Shown here piece by piece: positions 39,301-45,291 of a stretch of DNA of 64,000 nt. Both the position numbers and the translations under genes were made by a program. The DNA lies in NCBI RefSeq assembly GCF_011064545.1, contig NZ_JAAMFG010000036.1, positions 124,001 through 188,000 of the forward strand, in the 5' to 3' direction. Numbering within the stretch: position 1 is the stretch's first letter; every line of letters begins with the position of its first letter. The notes under the pieces are model-generated. The model did no database searches, was not told the DNA's origin, and was given only the letters and a program-made list of their open reading frames with translations. The stretch is from Wenzhouxiangella sp. XN24. GTDB lineage: Bacteria; Pseudomonadota; Gammaproteobacteria; Steroidobacterales; XN24.

Positions 39301-41283
39301 CATGCCGGAAGGTGCAGCGGGCAGCGCGTAGCTGAGGATATCGCCGGCATCCGGATCGCTGGCGTCCGTCTGGATGGACAGGGATTGTCCAATTACGACC
39401 GTGCGCGACCCGATCGGCGCGAGTGTGGGCGGCTCATTGTCGGTCGGTGTGAACGGCGCGCTGCGCACGTCGATGCTGAAGGTGTAGGAGTCGCTCAGTC
39501 CGCCGCTGTCGGTCACCCGCACCGTCACCGGCACCAGCGCCGGGCTCCCGCCGGCGTTGTAGAGGAAATCCCCGCTGGCCGGGTCGATGCTCGCGCCCGC
39601 AGGCGCCGACACCAGACTGAAGGCAAGCGTGTCACCGGCATCCGGATCGACGGCAAAGATGCGAAACGCGAGCGACGCGCCGACGAAGGTCACGCGGTCG
39701 CCCACAGCCACCAGCGCCGGCGGGTTGTTGTCCGTAGCGGCCGTGACAATCACGGCCGCCGGTGCACTGTCGAGCTCGCCGTCGTTGACGACCAGGCTCG
39801 CCGTGTAAGTGCCTTCCACGTCGGCGACGAAGCTCGGCGAAACGGCCGTCGCGGAACTCAGGGTCGCGCCGCTGCCGGCGGGCCGGAGCAGCGTCCAGAG
39901 GTAAGTCAGTTCGTCGCCATCGGGGTCGCTGGACGGGCTGCCGTCGAGCTGGATGGTGTCCCCCGGCGCCGGCTGCGACGGGCTTGCCGTGGCGGCCGCC
40001 AGCGGCGCCTGGTTGGCGGCGACGGCCGTGATCACGGCCGTGTCGGGTGCGCTGTCCACGCTCCCGTCGTTGACGATCAGCTGCGCGACATAGAGGCCGG
40101 CGACGTCAGTCATGAACTGCACGGAGGGGCCCAGCGGGGTCGCGAGTTCGGCCGCACTTCCCGCGGGCCGGGACAACAACGACCAGAAGAACTCCAGCGG
40201 ATCGTCGTCTACATCGAAAGAAAACTCTCCGTCGAGTGTGACCGTCTCGCCGGCTTCCACTTCCTGGTCGTCCCCGGCATCCGCCACGGGCGGCGAGTTC
40301 GAGGTCGTGACGAGAGCCGTGTCCGGTGCACTGTCGACATAGCCGTCGTTGACCACGAGTTCGACAGCGTATTCGCCCGCCACGTCCACGACAAAGCTGG
40401 TGTTCTCGCCGGAGGTCGAATCCAGCGCGGCGCTGCTTTCAGCCGGCCGTGCGGCCAGTCTCCACCTGTAGGTCAACGCGTCGCCGTTGGCGTCGAAGGA
40501 ACCGGCGCCGAAGAACTGCGCAGTCCCGCCGACCGGCACCGTCTGGTCGAGCCCGGCATCCGCAACGGGCGGGGTGTTCTGGCTCGACACCACGACAAGA
40601 TCGGCCGCGCTGTCGAACTCGCCGTCGTTGACGACGAGGCGGACCACGTAGTTGCCCGGGCGGTCCGCGACGAATCCCGGCATGACCGAGGTCGGGTCAT
40701 CGAGCTCGGCCGTGCTTCCGGCGGGCAGCTCCGTGAGCTGCCATGCATAGCTGAGCGGATCGCCCTCCGCGTCCGTCGAGCCGCTGCCGTCGAGTTGCAC
40801 CCGGTTGCCTGACTGGAGCGCCTGGTCGGGGCCCGCTTCGGCGACCGGGGGTGTGTTGGCCGGTTCCCCCGGGTCCGCGGTGAAATTCCAGACGATGCTC
40901 GACGGATTGAACCTGAAGCGGCGGTTCTGCCGGAACGTGAAGGTGTCGTCCGGCGTGACCATCGCGCCGGCCGGGATCGCGCCCGCATCGACGTCGCCGT
41001 CCCGTATGGAGGTGTTCCGTGAGGTACTCGTGGCGACGGCCCTGACGTTGGCGAGCGCCTCACCGTCATTTCTGATCGTGATGCGGTACGTGTAGTCGAA
41101 GTCCATTCGACCGACGCGGCTTTGCCCGACGAATTCATACTCGACCACCGCGAGGTCCGAGACATCGGCCCGCGGGGTGACGCCGGGGAGAAAAAGCGCC
41201 AGCCCGAGCAACAGGCTGGTGGCGTTGATGAAAGCGCGGGGCCTGGACCCCGCCAATCGATGGCGGCCGAAAACTGACATCAT
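30355..41283 (-). CDS. Giant secreted RHS/YD-repeat protein with Ig-like and FG-GAP repeats
   Basis: 3642 residues with an N-terminal signal peptide (residues 1-40, ends PRADV). Order (approximate): DUF11-like start 41-140; four PKD-type repeats from 142, 236, 329 and 423; two cadherin/Ig-like repeats from 518 and 615; a cadherin-like domain from 706, interrupted by two 497-residue FG-GAP/VCBS copies (782-1760) and resuming at 1767; PASTA-like segment 1893-1960; MopE-like metal-binding motif (DADGDGFTPNQGDCDD) 1958-2003; two more Ig-like domains; RHS N-terminal part from 2182; about 20 YD repeats to 3320; RHS core ending in NRTDPSG at about 3403; unknown C-terminal domain 3404-3642. GGGGGGAAAG precedes ATG. 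YD repeats have lower GC than surrounding genes by eye. Confidence 0.93.
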   Translation of the reverse strand: MMSVFGRHRLAGSRPRAFINATSLLLGLALFLPGVTPRADVSDLAVVEYEFVGQSRVGRMDFDYTYRITIRNDGEALANVRAVATSTSRNTSIRDGDVDAGAIPAGAMVTPDDTFTFRQNRRFRFNPSSIVWNFTADPGEPANTPPVAEAGPDQALQSGNRVQLDGSGSTDAEGDPLSYAWQLTELPAGSTAELDDPTSVMPGFVADRPGNYVVRLVVNDGEFDSAADLVVVSSQNTPPVADAGLDQTVPVGGTAQFFGAGSFDANGDALTYRWRLAARPAESSAALDSTSGENTSFVVDVAGEYAVELVVNDGYVDSAPDTALVTTSNSPPVADAGDDQEVEAGETVTLDGEFSFDVDDDPLEFFWSLLSRPAGSAAELATPLGPSVQFMTDVAGLYVAQLIVNDGSVDSAPDTAVITAVAANQAPLAAATASPSQPAPGDTIQLDGSPSSDPDGDELTYLWTLLRPAGSGATLSSATAVSPSFVADVEGTYTASLVVNDGELDSAPAAVIVTAATDNNPPALVAVGDRVTFVGASLAFRIFAVDPDAGDTLAFSLVSAPAGASIDPASGDFLYNAGGSPALVPVTVRVTDSGGLSDSYTFSIDVRSAPFTPTDNEPPTLAPIGSRTVVIGQSLSIQTDASDPDAGDILSYALPAAPSGMTLSPSGLIEWTPAAAQVGAHDVTVEVTDAAGAAALQSAIVNVVAPNRAPVAIDDLYEARIGETASVAAPGVLANDSDPDGDPLSASLVTTTANGTLDFRADGSFDYTPGLPETIGPVELELQCELPISAGGFQHNGTIAVGDVDNDGETELVGYNFITSAGRAELWVLNAADCTPELPTSPAVVAAGGLSQGSHPGLLDIDGDGDLEIIAPREALPQDQGGYFDSRHLLAVHHDGTLAWPGDGGSETSPILGFPTAGSSSGSYRYTGPTFADLDADGVVEIVMPWRIIGSTSAYGQSGVTVYDSRDGSIEWEFTGPDQFGDADYKPPVVADLDRDGTMEIILHTQVVDHLGGLEFELPVEGYLGGSSRITTNLYSAVADFDGDTFAEIVAYDQQNVYLFEQNGTLIWQQPFANNGQSQLTVADLDGDGEVEFAFLAGTGNSPGYMVAFDTDGQQLWSHAGNSALSPPAINRFTGPNITAWDANADGAADLVVHYDNGVPADTGIYIFDGRDGSVLEFVTIDSYFTEQRFITIADIDDDGTAELISSFNTGGTGTTRVWRGTSANPLPPAPGVRNQWIFDQTRIDDAANVLAEPEPAWLQPGRNGYNLVSDPQRVYTQTQCELPFSPDRLGTNGTLAVGDVDNDGDTEIVGMSWITRSFTGEFFILNAEDCSVQLGSSPLVQAVDVGGVRVGSHLGLLDIDGDGDLEMIAHRLRQPNGGFDPTPSLIAAHHDGTLAWPGNGGSEPTGRTYLGYSESTSGPTFADLDGDGAVEILVSWNVFGCGPSVSCAGVTVFNSADGSLKWEYEAEPQRNRELNQPVAVVDLDLDGTMEVIVHNHVVSHDGEFEFRLPIRDAFTTTPGQGLYLHTAVANFDDDPYPEIIGRSRDWTYLFEHDGTLAWEIARETPSTSAIAVADFDGDGQVEFGWMDGDYSIFSSGLPRYLAVFDTDGTPLWSHADRDRFQEPSGFAGGALQGVVAFDANADGAYDMVVHLNAANGNGLYIFSGRDGSLLEFIPVDRYAPFHRFPTIADVDGDGAAEIVTSFNGGLNGTVRVIGGIESKPLPPAPPVRTQWIFHEGYVDADGKVLTNPTPHWLRPELNGWNLIRRAPDPLAGTTDAFTYQVSDGQSTSNVATVTFDVQPAGTPPAFLSKPDTLTTIGFPYQYGARVVDLDPGDSVTLTLAAAPPGMTLSSTGRLNWSPDAAGEYAVSLLASDTIGFTTVQSFTLVVGEPVTVPDVVGSPQTAAEDALAAANLLVGSVREATHPTVPAGSVAEQSPPGGAVAEFGGEVDLVVSRGPGPEDIDADGDGFTPNQGDCDDGDGSIFPGGVDDPADGIDANCDGIDGDLDLESLVVAPASSTVLAGQPVNLTATGVFADGTSQNLTGVVAWTNGPSFSTPTPGSYTATATRDGVSGSATIEVVARIAGDQVPPSVTISAPAADATVTEPVDVTGTATDDNFLKYELAYALAGETVFTPIVTSTSPVTNGVLGRFDPTLLINDLYTLRLTVFDRGGNQTVDEVTVQVDGGMKVGHFSLAYVDLEVPLAGLPIRVSRTYDSRDKTNSDFGVGWSVGVQSLRIRANRTAGEGWRVDRQGLVFALRPTAGTVVSLRLPDGRVESFDMVVTPATSPLVPFPPSRLSASFAPRPGTRGQLEVLDNTILSILDPQPGAVELVDDVSGRVFDPDRFRYTAPNGTQYVISRSDGVESVVDRNGNTLYFEADGIFHSSGASIAFDRDDLGRITAITDPAGNVQRYVYDGNGDLRSHVDRNGNTTRYAYDRKHNVLEILGGDAGSVVRNEYDADGRLVRTVDGEGQAVHFERDIEQQTETVIEANGAVTELSYDDAGNVTRRVDALGNATLYTYDTEGNQLSRTNSLGETWQYAYDDAGRITETLDPLGNRRSIEYDATGRVLRFTDENGATHAYEYDSRGNRIAEIDPLGNRSTFAYDLDGNLIAETDPTGRTTRYAYDALGRQISRTDAEGNVQQSILNTLGDVVEERTTLRSSTGSTSLSWAYGYDSNQNLIAEQRPGDPAPSTAAYDANDQLVGATNPLGLGWSAQRNLRGDVDAVERGDVSVFAGTYDANGRLVRVGADDHGGVEFVHDLVGNQTEIRPADLGAFQREYDAAGQLVVERNAQGGETRHAYDVLGRRVSTTRPDGGQRSIEYDDAGRIIRQTDSFGMDVRYEYDAANRLVALTGSDGVRRETRYDSAGRPTDVDLDLGERWNYEYDAVGRLARSTDGSGSTFEFAYDSLGSVETMTMPEGQVLRFEHDGLGRLTSHALPLGQQRMLQYDASGRVIQSTKFDGTVIGLQYDDDARTLTRTVDGGSEIYQYDARGRIVAYDGPALAERMAYDGLGRLTQWQSGANIATLYTRDDTGRVTRIATPSGETERDYDVASRVETLRYRGVASSVDRNALGIPVGFTLAGVLEGEHDYDGKGRALSLSFRSGADIVAFYDYSFDDAGRISRVSRHDGVDTDYSYDAGGRLIAETVSNGAVVLREATYTFDGNGNIAAVSRDGQTTSRTYDDNDRLLQSGGVEFGWDPNGNLISRSDGSVAERYTYDSQDRLVVYERTGPESVTVAYGYHTDGLLRYRRVGSETRYFTWDRSIPAMPMLLEVTDGSGDQIRRYLHDGVFVTHSIDSAGIPTAYVRDHLGSVTARVRAGEVTQIDYDAYGRVLSGGPETLELGYANSLTDPETGLVFMRSRWYDPREGRFVTADSASPDPLRPRTINRYAYVGGDPINRTDPSGQTEFRLASVIVQLSIASTLFAVGDILYRTGPEEFVAGGLGVRRILNSEARGPDARFVPFGVFSANLNAWGIGFTGGLERLQFNSPESKERANYLFFGPSLSIPATLPDASVVGGGVTVAIVGRSAIYNTPKPEHYQGYFVAASYGGSVTGQLTSKVGVAGGGAGALSGFWSPVPTYFTDGAGGIFDGADDCTSCESRYSFGYRAGIAATAGRGTGGRNRAFSFAISYYWLLDSWDVAD
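35990..38940 (-). repeat. Tandem 1.5-kb duplication encoding two FG-GAP/VCBS modules
   Basis: Within the giant RHS gene, unit 1 (about 37450-38940) and unit 2 (about 35990-37449) encode parallel sequences: both start at QCELP (Cys codons 1491 bases apart), share GTIAVGDVDNDG/GTLAVGDVDNDG, LGLLDIDGDGDLE, HHDGTLAWPG, FADLDGDG-type repeats and end near QWIF...W-x-x-P. The units are similar but diverged, so the duplication is old. Each module has several DxDxDG calcium-binding loops. Confidence 0.82.
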
Positions 41284-41391
41284 CTTTCCCCCCGGGGATG
41301 ATCGGTCGCGCGCGGCACCGGTCCACGCGGCTCTATGTCAGTAATGGCGGAAAATTGACGCGAACTGGCTCGTTCACGTCGAGATTTGCGG

Positions 41392-42537
41392 TTATGTCAA
41401 ACTCGCAGAGGGGCTCTGTGACGGCATGCTATTGATTTTCCGTGCGTCGCCGCCGGCGTGCGCCAGCACCTTCGGATCCATGACCCGGCGCCACAGCGGC
41501 GGGATCATCGCCAGCAGGAACATGCCGTAATAGCCGGCGGGCAGCTGCGGCGCCTCGTCGAAATGCCTGAGGCTCTGGTAACGCCGCGCCGGCCAGGCGT
41601 GGTGGTCGGAGTGACGCTGCAGCTGGTAGAGCAGCAGGTTGGAGATCACGTGGTTCGAGTTCCAGCTGTGGCGGGGGGCGCAGCGCTCGTAGCGGCCGTC
41701 GGGATCGCGCAGTCTCTTGAGGCCGTAGTGCTCGACGTAGTTGGCCGCGGACAGGAGGCTGTAGGCGAGGACGGCCTGGAGCAGGAGGAACGGCAGGAGG
41801 GCCGGCCCGAGCCAGGCCAGCAGTGCGCCCCAGAACACCACGCTCAGCGCCCAGGCCTGCAGGTTGTGATTGGCCGGATGCCAGGGACCGCGGCCCTGGG
41901 CCGACAGACGCTCGCGCTCGAGCTGCCAGGCGCGGCAGAAAGCGCCGGGGATCTCGCGCGTCATGAAGCGGTAGTAGCTCTCACCCAGGCGTGCGGAGGC
42001 GGGATCCTCCGGCGTGGCGACATCGCGGTGGTGACCGCGGACATGCTCGACGATGAAGTGGCCGTAACAGGACGGTGCCAGCGCGGCGCGGCCGAGCCAG
42101 ATCTCCAGCGGGTCTTTCTTGTGGCCGAGTTCGTGACCGGCGTTGATTCCCGCAGCGCTGCTCCAGCCGGCCGAGAAGGCCAGGCCCAGCCAGCCGACCC
42201 ACCCCAGCCCGCCTTCGACCGCGACCCAGGCCGCGACGACGACGGTCAGCCACACCGCCGGGACCGCGAGCCAGGTCAGCCAGCGATACCAGCGGTCGGC
42301 CTCCAGCTCCGGCACCCGCGCCTCAGGCGGGTTGTTCTCGTCCGCGCCCAACAGCTGGTCGAGCAGGGGCACCACGCCGTAGAGCACGGCCGTCGTCAGC
42401 CAGAGCCAGGCTTCGCCGCCGCCGGCCACCCACAGGCCGATGCTCGCCAGGGGCAGCATGGGCATGAACAGCGAGACCATCCACCAGCGACGGCGGCGAT
42501 CGGTCCAGGAGAAAACTTCAGCGGGAGAACTTGCCAT
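41392..42537 (-). CDS. alkB: Alkane 1-monooxygenase (AlkB-type)
   Basis: 381 residues, integral membrane di-iron fatty acid desaturase superfamily. The histidine boxes of AlkB are HELGHKK, EHVRGHHRD and LQRHSDHH, with the AlkB-specific NYVEHYGL between. It hydroxylates terminal carbons of medium-chain alkanes using rubredoxin electrons; no rubredoxin gene is in the window. ATG 42537 was chosen for the GAGG upstream; earlier in-frame ATGs exist (42546, 42549). It is divergent from an AraC-type regulator, its probable activator, across 75 bases. Confidence 0.94.
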   Translation of the reverse strand: MASSPAEVFSWTDRRRRWWMVSLFMPMLPLASIGLWVAGGGEAWLWLTTAVLYGVVPLLDQLLGADENNPPEARVPELEADRWYRWLTWLAVPAVWLTVVVAAWVAVEGGLGWVGWLGLAFSAGWSSAAGINAGHELGHKKDPLEIWLGRAALAPSCYGHFIVEHVRGHHRDVATPEDPASARLGESYYRFMTREIPGAFCRAWQLERERLSAQGRGPWHPANHNLQAWALSVVFWGALLAWLGPALLPFLLLQAVLAYSLLSAANYVEHYGLKRLRDPDGRYERCAPRHSWNSNHVISNLLLYQLQRHSDHHAWPARRYQSLRHFDEAPQLPAGYYGMFLLAMIPPLWRRVMDPKVLAHAGGDARKINSMPSQSPSASLT

Positions 42538-42612
42538 GCGCCTCATCATGGCGGGGCAATCGGCCCTGCGCATTGTTCCTCTCCGTCAATTCTTTTGTTA
42601 TTTTCGGCCAAT

Positions 42613-43677
42613 ATGGCGTTACCTACCCTCCTCCCGATCGTTCCGCGCGGCCTGCATCACCCGGCCGCCGGTGTCGCCGTGCTGGCCGGCGTCCTGCAGG
42701 ACCTCGAGGTGGACCCGCAGCCATTGCTGGCGCGCTGCGGCCTGCCGCCGGAGATCGCCGGCGCCGGGCAGGCCGTCCCGGTCGAGCGCGAGATCGCCTT
42801 CATCCGCCTCGCGCTCGAGCGCTCCGGCCGGTCCGACCTGGGGCTCCTGGCCGGCCGCGGGCATCGATTTCCCGTATTCGGTTTCTGGGGCCTGGCGCTG
42901 GCGGCCAGCCCGACGCTGGCCAGCGCCATCCGGCTCGGGCTGCAATACGTGGACCTGACGCATACGTTCCTGCGCTGGCGTTTCGAGCGTGGCGGGCCGG
43001 AGGCTGCCCTGGTCATGCAGGCCGGTGCACCGCTGGGCGAGCTCGAGACCTTTCTCGTGGAGCGCGACGCCGCGGCCGCCGCCACGCTGCTGGAGGACCT
43101 CACGGGCCGGCGGGGCGGACTGGCGGGCGCAGAGTTCGCCTATCCCGCCCCCGCCCGGGCGGCTCGTTACGACACGGTGTTCGGTTGTCGCCCGACCTTC
43201 GGGGCAGGGAGGCACGCATTGCGGCTCAGCGCCGCGATGCTGGAGCAACCGCTGCCCGGCGGCGATCCGGTCATGGCCGCCGCCGCCGAGGCCCAGTGCC
43301 ACCGCCTTCTGGAAGGCCTGTCACCCGCCGGCGGCCTCGCCACCCGCCTGCGCCGTCACCTCCTCGATCATCCCGGCCGACTGCCGACCCAGGACGAGAC
43401 CGCGCGTCACCTCGGGCTGTCGCGGCGCAGCCTGCGGCGCAGGCTGGCCGAAGAAGGCACCAGTTTCAGGGCGCTGGCGGACGAGGTCCGCTTCGGTCTC
43501 GTGGCCGGCTACCTGGAGAACACCGGCCTCGCGCTGGACGAGATCGCGGCGCGCACCGGTTTCAGCGACGCCGCCAACCTGTCTCATGCCTTCCGCCGCT
43601 GGACCGGCACGACGCCGGGCACCTGGCGGGCGGGCCGCCGGCCCGGCCATGCGTCGCAGCCCGACGCGGACAAGTGA
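42613..43677 (+). CDS. AraC-family transcriptional regulator, likely of alkB
   Basis: 354 residues. An N-terminal effector-binding domain (arabinose-binding type, residues about 20-205) and a C-terminal double helix-turn-helix (TARHLGLSRRSLRRRLAEEG and LALDEIAARTGFSDAANLSH, then FRRWTGTTPGTWR). Its position back to back with alkB suggests control of the alkane hydroxylase, as such regulators do elsewhere. Start at ATG 42613; the frame is open far upstream, but that part is antisense to alkB. Confidence 0.86.
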   Translation: MALPTLLPIVPRGLHHPAAGVAVLAGVLQDLEVDPQPLLARCGLPPEIAGAGQAVPVEREIAFIRLALERSGRSDLGLLAGRGHRFPVFGFWGLALAASPTLASAIRLGLQYVDLTHTFLRWRFERGGPEAALVMQAGAPLGELETFLVERDAAAAATLLEDLTGRRGGLAGAEFAYPAPARAARYDTVFGCRPTFGAGRHALRLSAAMLEQPLPGGDPVMAAAAEAQCHRLLEGLSPAGGLATRLRRHLLDHPGRLPTQDETARHLGLSRRSLRRRLAEEGTSFRALADEVRFGLVAGYLENTGLALDEIAARTGFSDAANLSHAFRRWTGTTPGTWRAGRRPGHASQPDADK

Positions 43678-43761
43678 ATCCGGACTGACACGCATTTGCG
43701 ATATCATGACTGGATTGTGCCCGAAAACGGGACACGGACGGAGCCTCGAGCCTTGAGCATA

Positions 43762-45078
43762 ATGGACAGCCTGCTGACGGCGGGATTTCGGCACAACAGT
43801 CGCCGCCTGACCCGTTTCGCCCGCCCGCAGCCCAGCGAGACCCTGCCGCCGCCCGACCCGGCGCGCAAGTATATGCTTTACCTGCATATTCCTTTCTGCA
43901 CCGTGCTCTGCCCGTTCTGCTCCTTCCACCGGGTCTGCTTCGAGGAACAGAAGACCGTCCGCTACTTCGAGAGCCTGCGCCAGGAAATCCGCATGGCCCA
44001 CGAGGCCGGCTACAGCTTTTCCGACCTGTATGTCGGCGGCGGCACGCCCACCGTGATGCCCGGCGAAATGGCGAAGACCCTGGAGCTGTTGCGCAGGCTC
44101 AGTCCCATCCAGAGCATCTCCATCGAGACCAACCCCGACGACCTGACGCCGGGCGTGATGTCGCAGATGCGCGACGCCGGCGTGACCCGCGTCTCGGTGG
44201 GCATCCAGAGCCTCGACGACGAATTGCTGAAGCAGATGGACCGCTACGAGAAATACGGTTCTTCGGCCCAGGTCATGAAGCGCCTCGAAGGGGCCCGCGG
44301 CTTCTTCGAGACCCTTAATGCGGACATGATCTTCAACCTGCCGCACCAGGACGAGAATTCCCTGCTGAAGGACATCGACCTGCTCACGCGGGATATCGAG
44401 GTCAGCCAGGCGACGTTCTACCCGCTGATGAGCGCGGAAAGCACCATGCGCAAGATGCTCAGGACCATGGGCGAGGTGGATTTCGATCGCGAAGGCCGGA
44501 TGTACCGCCTGATCCTCGACTCGCTGCCGGACGCCTATCACCCTTCCTCCGCCTGGTGCTTCAACCGCGAAAGCGGCACGGTGGACGAATACATCATCGA
44601 GAACGAGGAGTATCTCGGCCTCGGCAGCGGGTCGATGAGCTACCTGGACGGCATCCTTTATTCCAGCACCTTCTCGCTGAACCACTACAATCGCCAGATT
44701 GCCGCGGGTCGCTTCGGCATCAGCCGGCGACAGCCGCTCACCCGTCGCGACCGGCTGCGCTATTTCATGCTGATGAACCTGTTCGGCCTGTCGCTGGACA
44801 AGCGCACGGCGGAGGCCCGCTACCCGGGCTTCTTCTGGAAGCTCGCCCCGGAGATCGCCGGCCTGAAACTCCTCGGGGCCGTGCGGGATGAGGGCGATCG
44901 CCTCGTGTTGACCCGGTACGGTATGCGCATATGGATCCTGATCATGCGCGAATTCTTCATGGCCGTATCCGATTTCCGCGACCTGATGCGGCATAGCATC
45001 CGCGACGAGCTGGATGCCTTCGGCCCGCTCGAAACCCGCCTTCCCACCCCGGATCTGCGCCCTCCCGGCACGTATTGA
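43762..45078 (+). CDS. Radical SAM protein of the HemN/HemW (coproporphyrinogen oxidase-like) family
   Basis: 438 residues from ATG 43762. The 4Fe-4S/SAM motif is CX3CX2C in HIPFCTVLCPFC (C46, C50, C53), followed by VGGGTPTVMP, IETNPDD, RVSVGIQSLDD and NADMIFNLPHQ typical of HemN/HemW. The C-terminal half has a HemN-like region (GLGSGSMSYLDG) but diverges from HemN. Candidates are anaerobic coproporphyrinogen oxidase, heme chaperone HemW or ChuW-like heme-metabolising enzymes. Two multiheme cytochrome genes follow, so a heme-related role is plausible. Confidence 0.86.
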   Translation: MDSLLTAGFRHNSRRLTRFARPQPSETLPPPDPARKYMLYLHIPFCTVLCPFCSFHRVCFEEQKTVRYFESLRQEIRMAHEAGYSFSDLYVGGGTPTVMPGEMAKTLELLRRLSPIQSISIETNPDDLTPGVMSQMRDAGVTRVSVGIQSLDDELLKQMDRYEKYGSSAQVMKRLEGARGFFETLNADMIFNLPHQDENSLLKDIDLLTRDIEVSQATFYPLMSAESTMRKMLRTMGEVDFDREGRMYRLILDSLPDAYHPSSAWCFNRESGTVDEYIIENEEYLGLGSGSMSYLDGILYSSTFSLNHYNRQIAAGRFGISRRQPLTRRDRLRYFMLMNLFGLSLDKRTAEARYPGFFWKLAPEIAGLKLLGAVRDEGDRLVLTRYGMRIWILIMREFFMAVSDFRDLMRHSIRDELDAFGPLETRLPTPDLRPPGTY

Positions 45079-45291
45079 TCCTTACCCCGGGTACGCATTG
45101 ACCCTGATTACGGCGGGCGTCATGCGGCGCAAAATTGCACCTGCCTGAGCCCCTGCGTCCGGTGACCATGCTTCACCGGGCCCGATTGAGCGACGGCTCG
45201 GCTGAGTTTGGGGCAGCCGGACACTAAACAGGATCTTCCGCCTTCGGCGCGATCCGCGATCCACGGATCGACAAAAACCGGGAATACAGAC

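Noticed and set aside
30355-41283. CRISPR or satellite array in the giant gene
   Set aside because: The repetition is at protein level (Ig-like, FG-GAP and YD repeats) in one open frame; spacing and identity do not fit a CRISPR array.
41458-42612. In-frame upstream extension of the AraC-type regulator
   Set aside because: The frame is open but lies antisense to alkB; the family begins at about the ATG at 42613.
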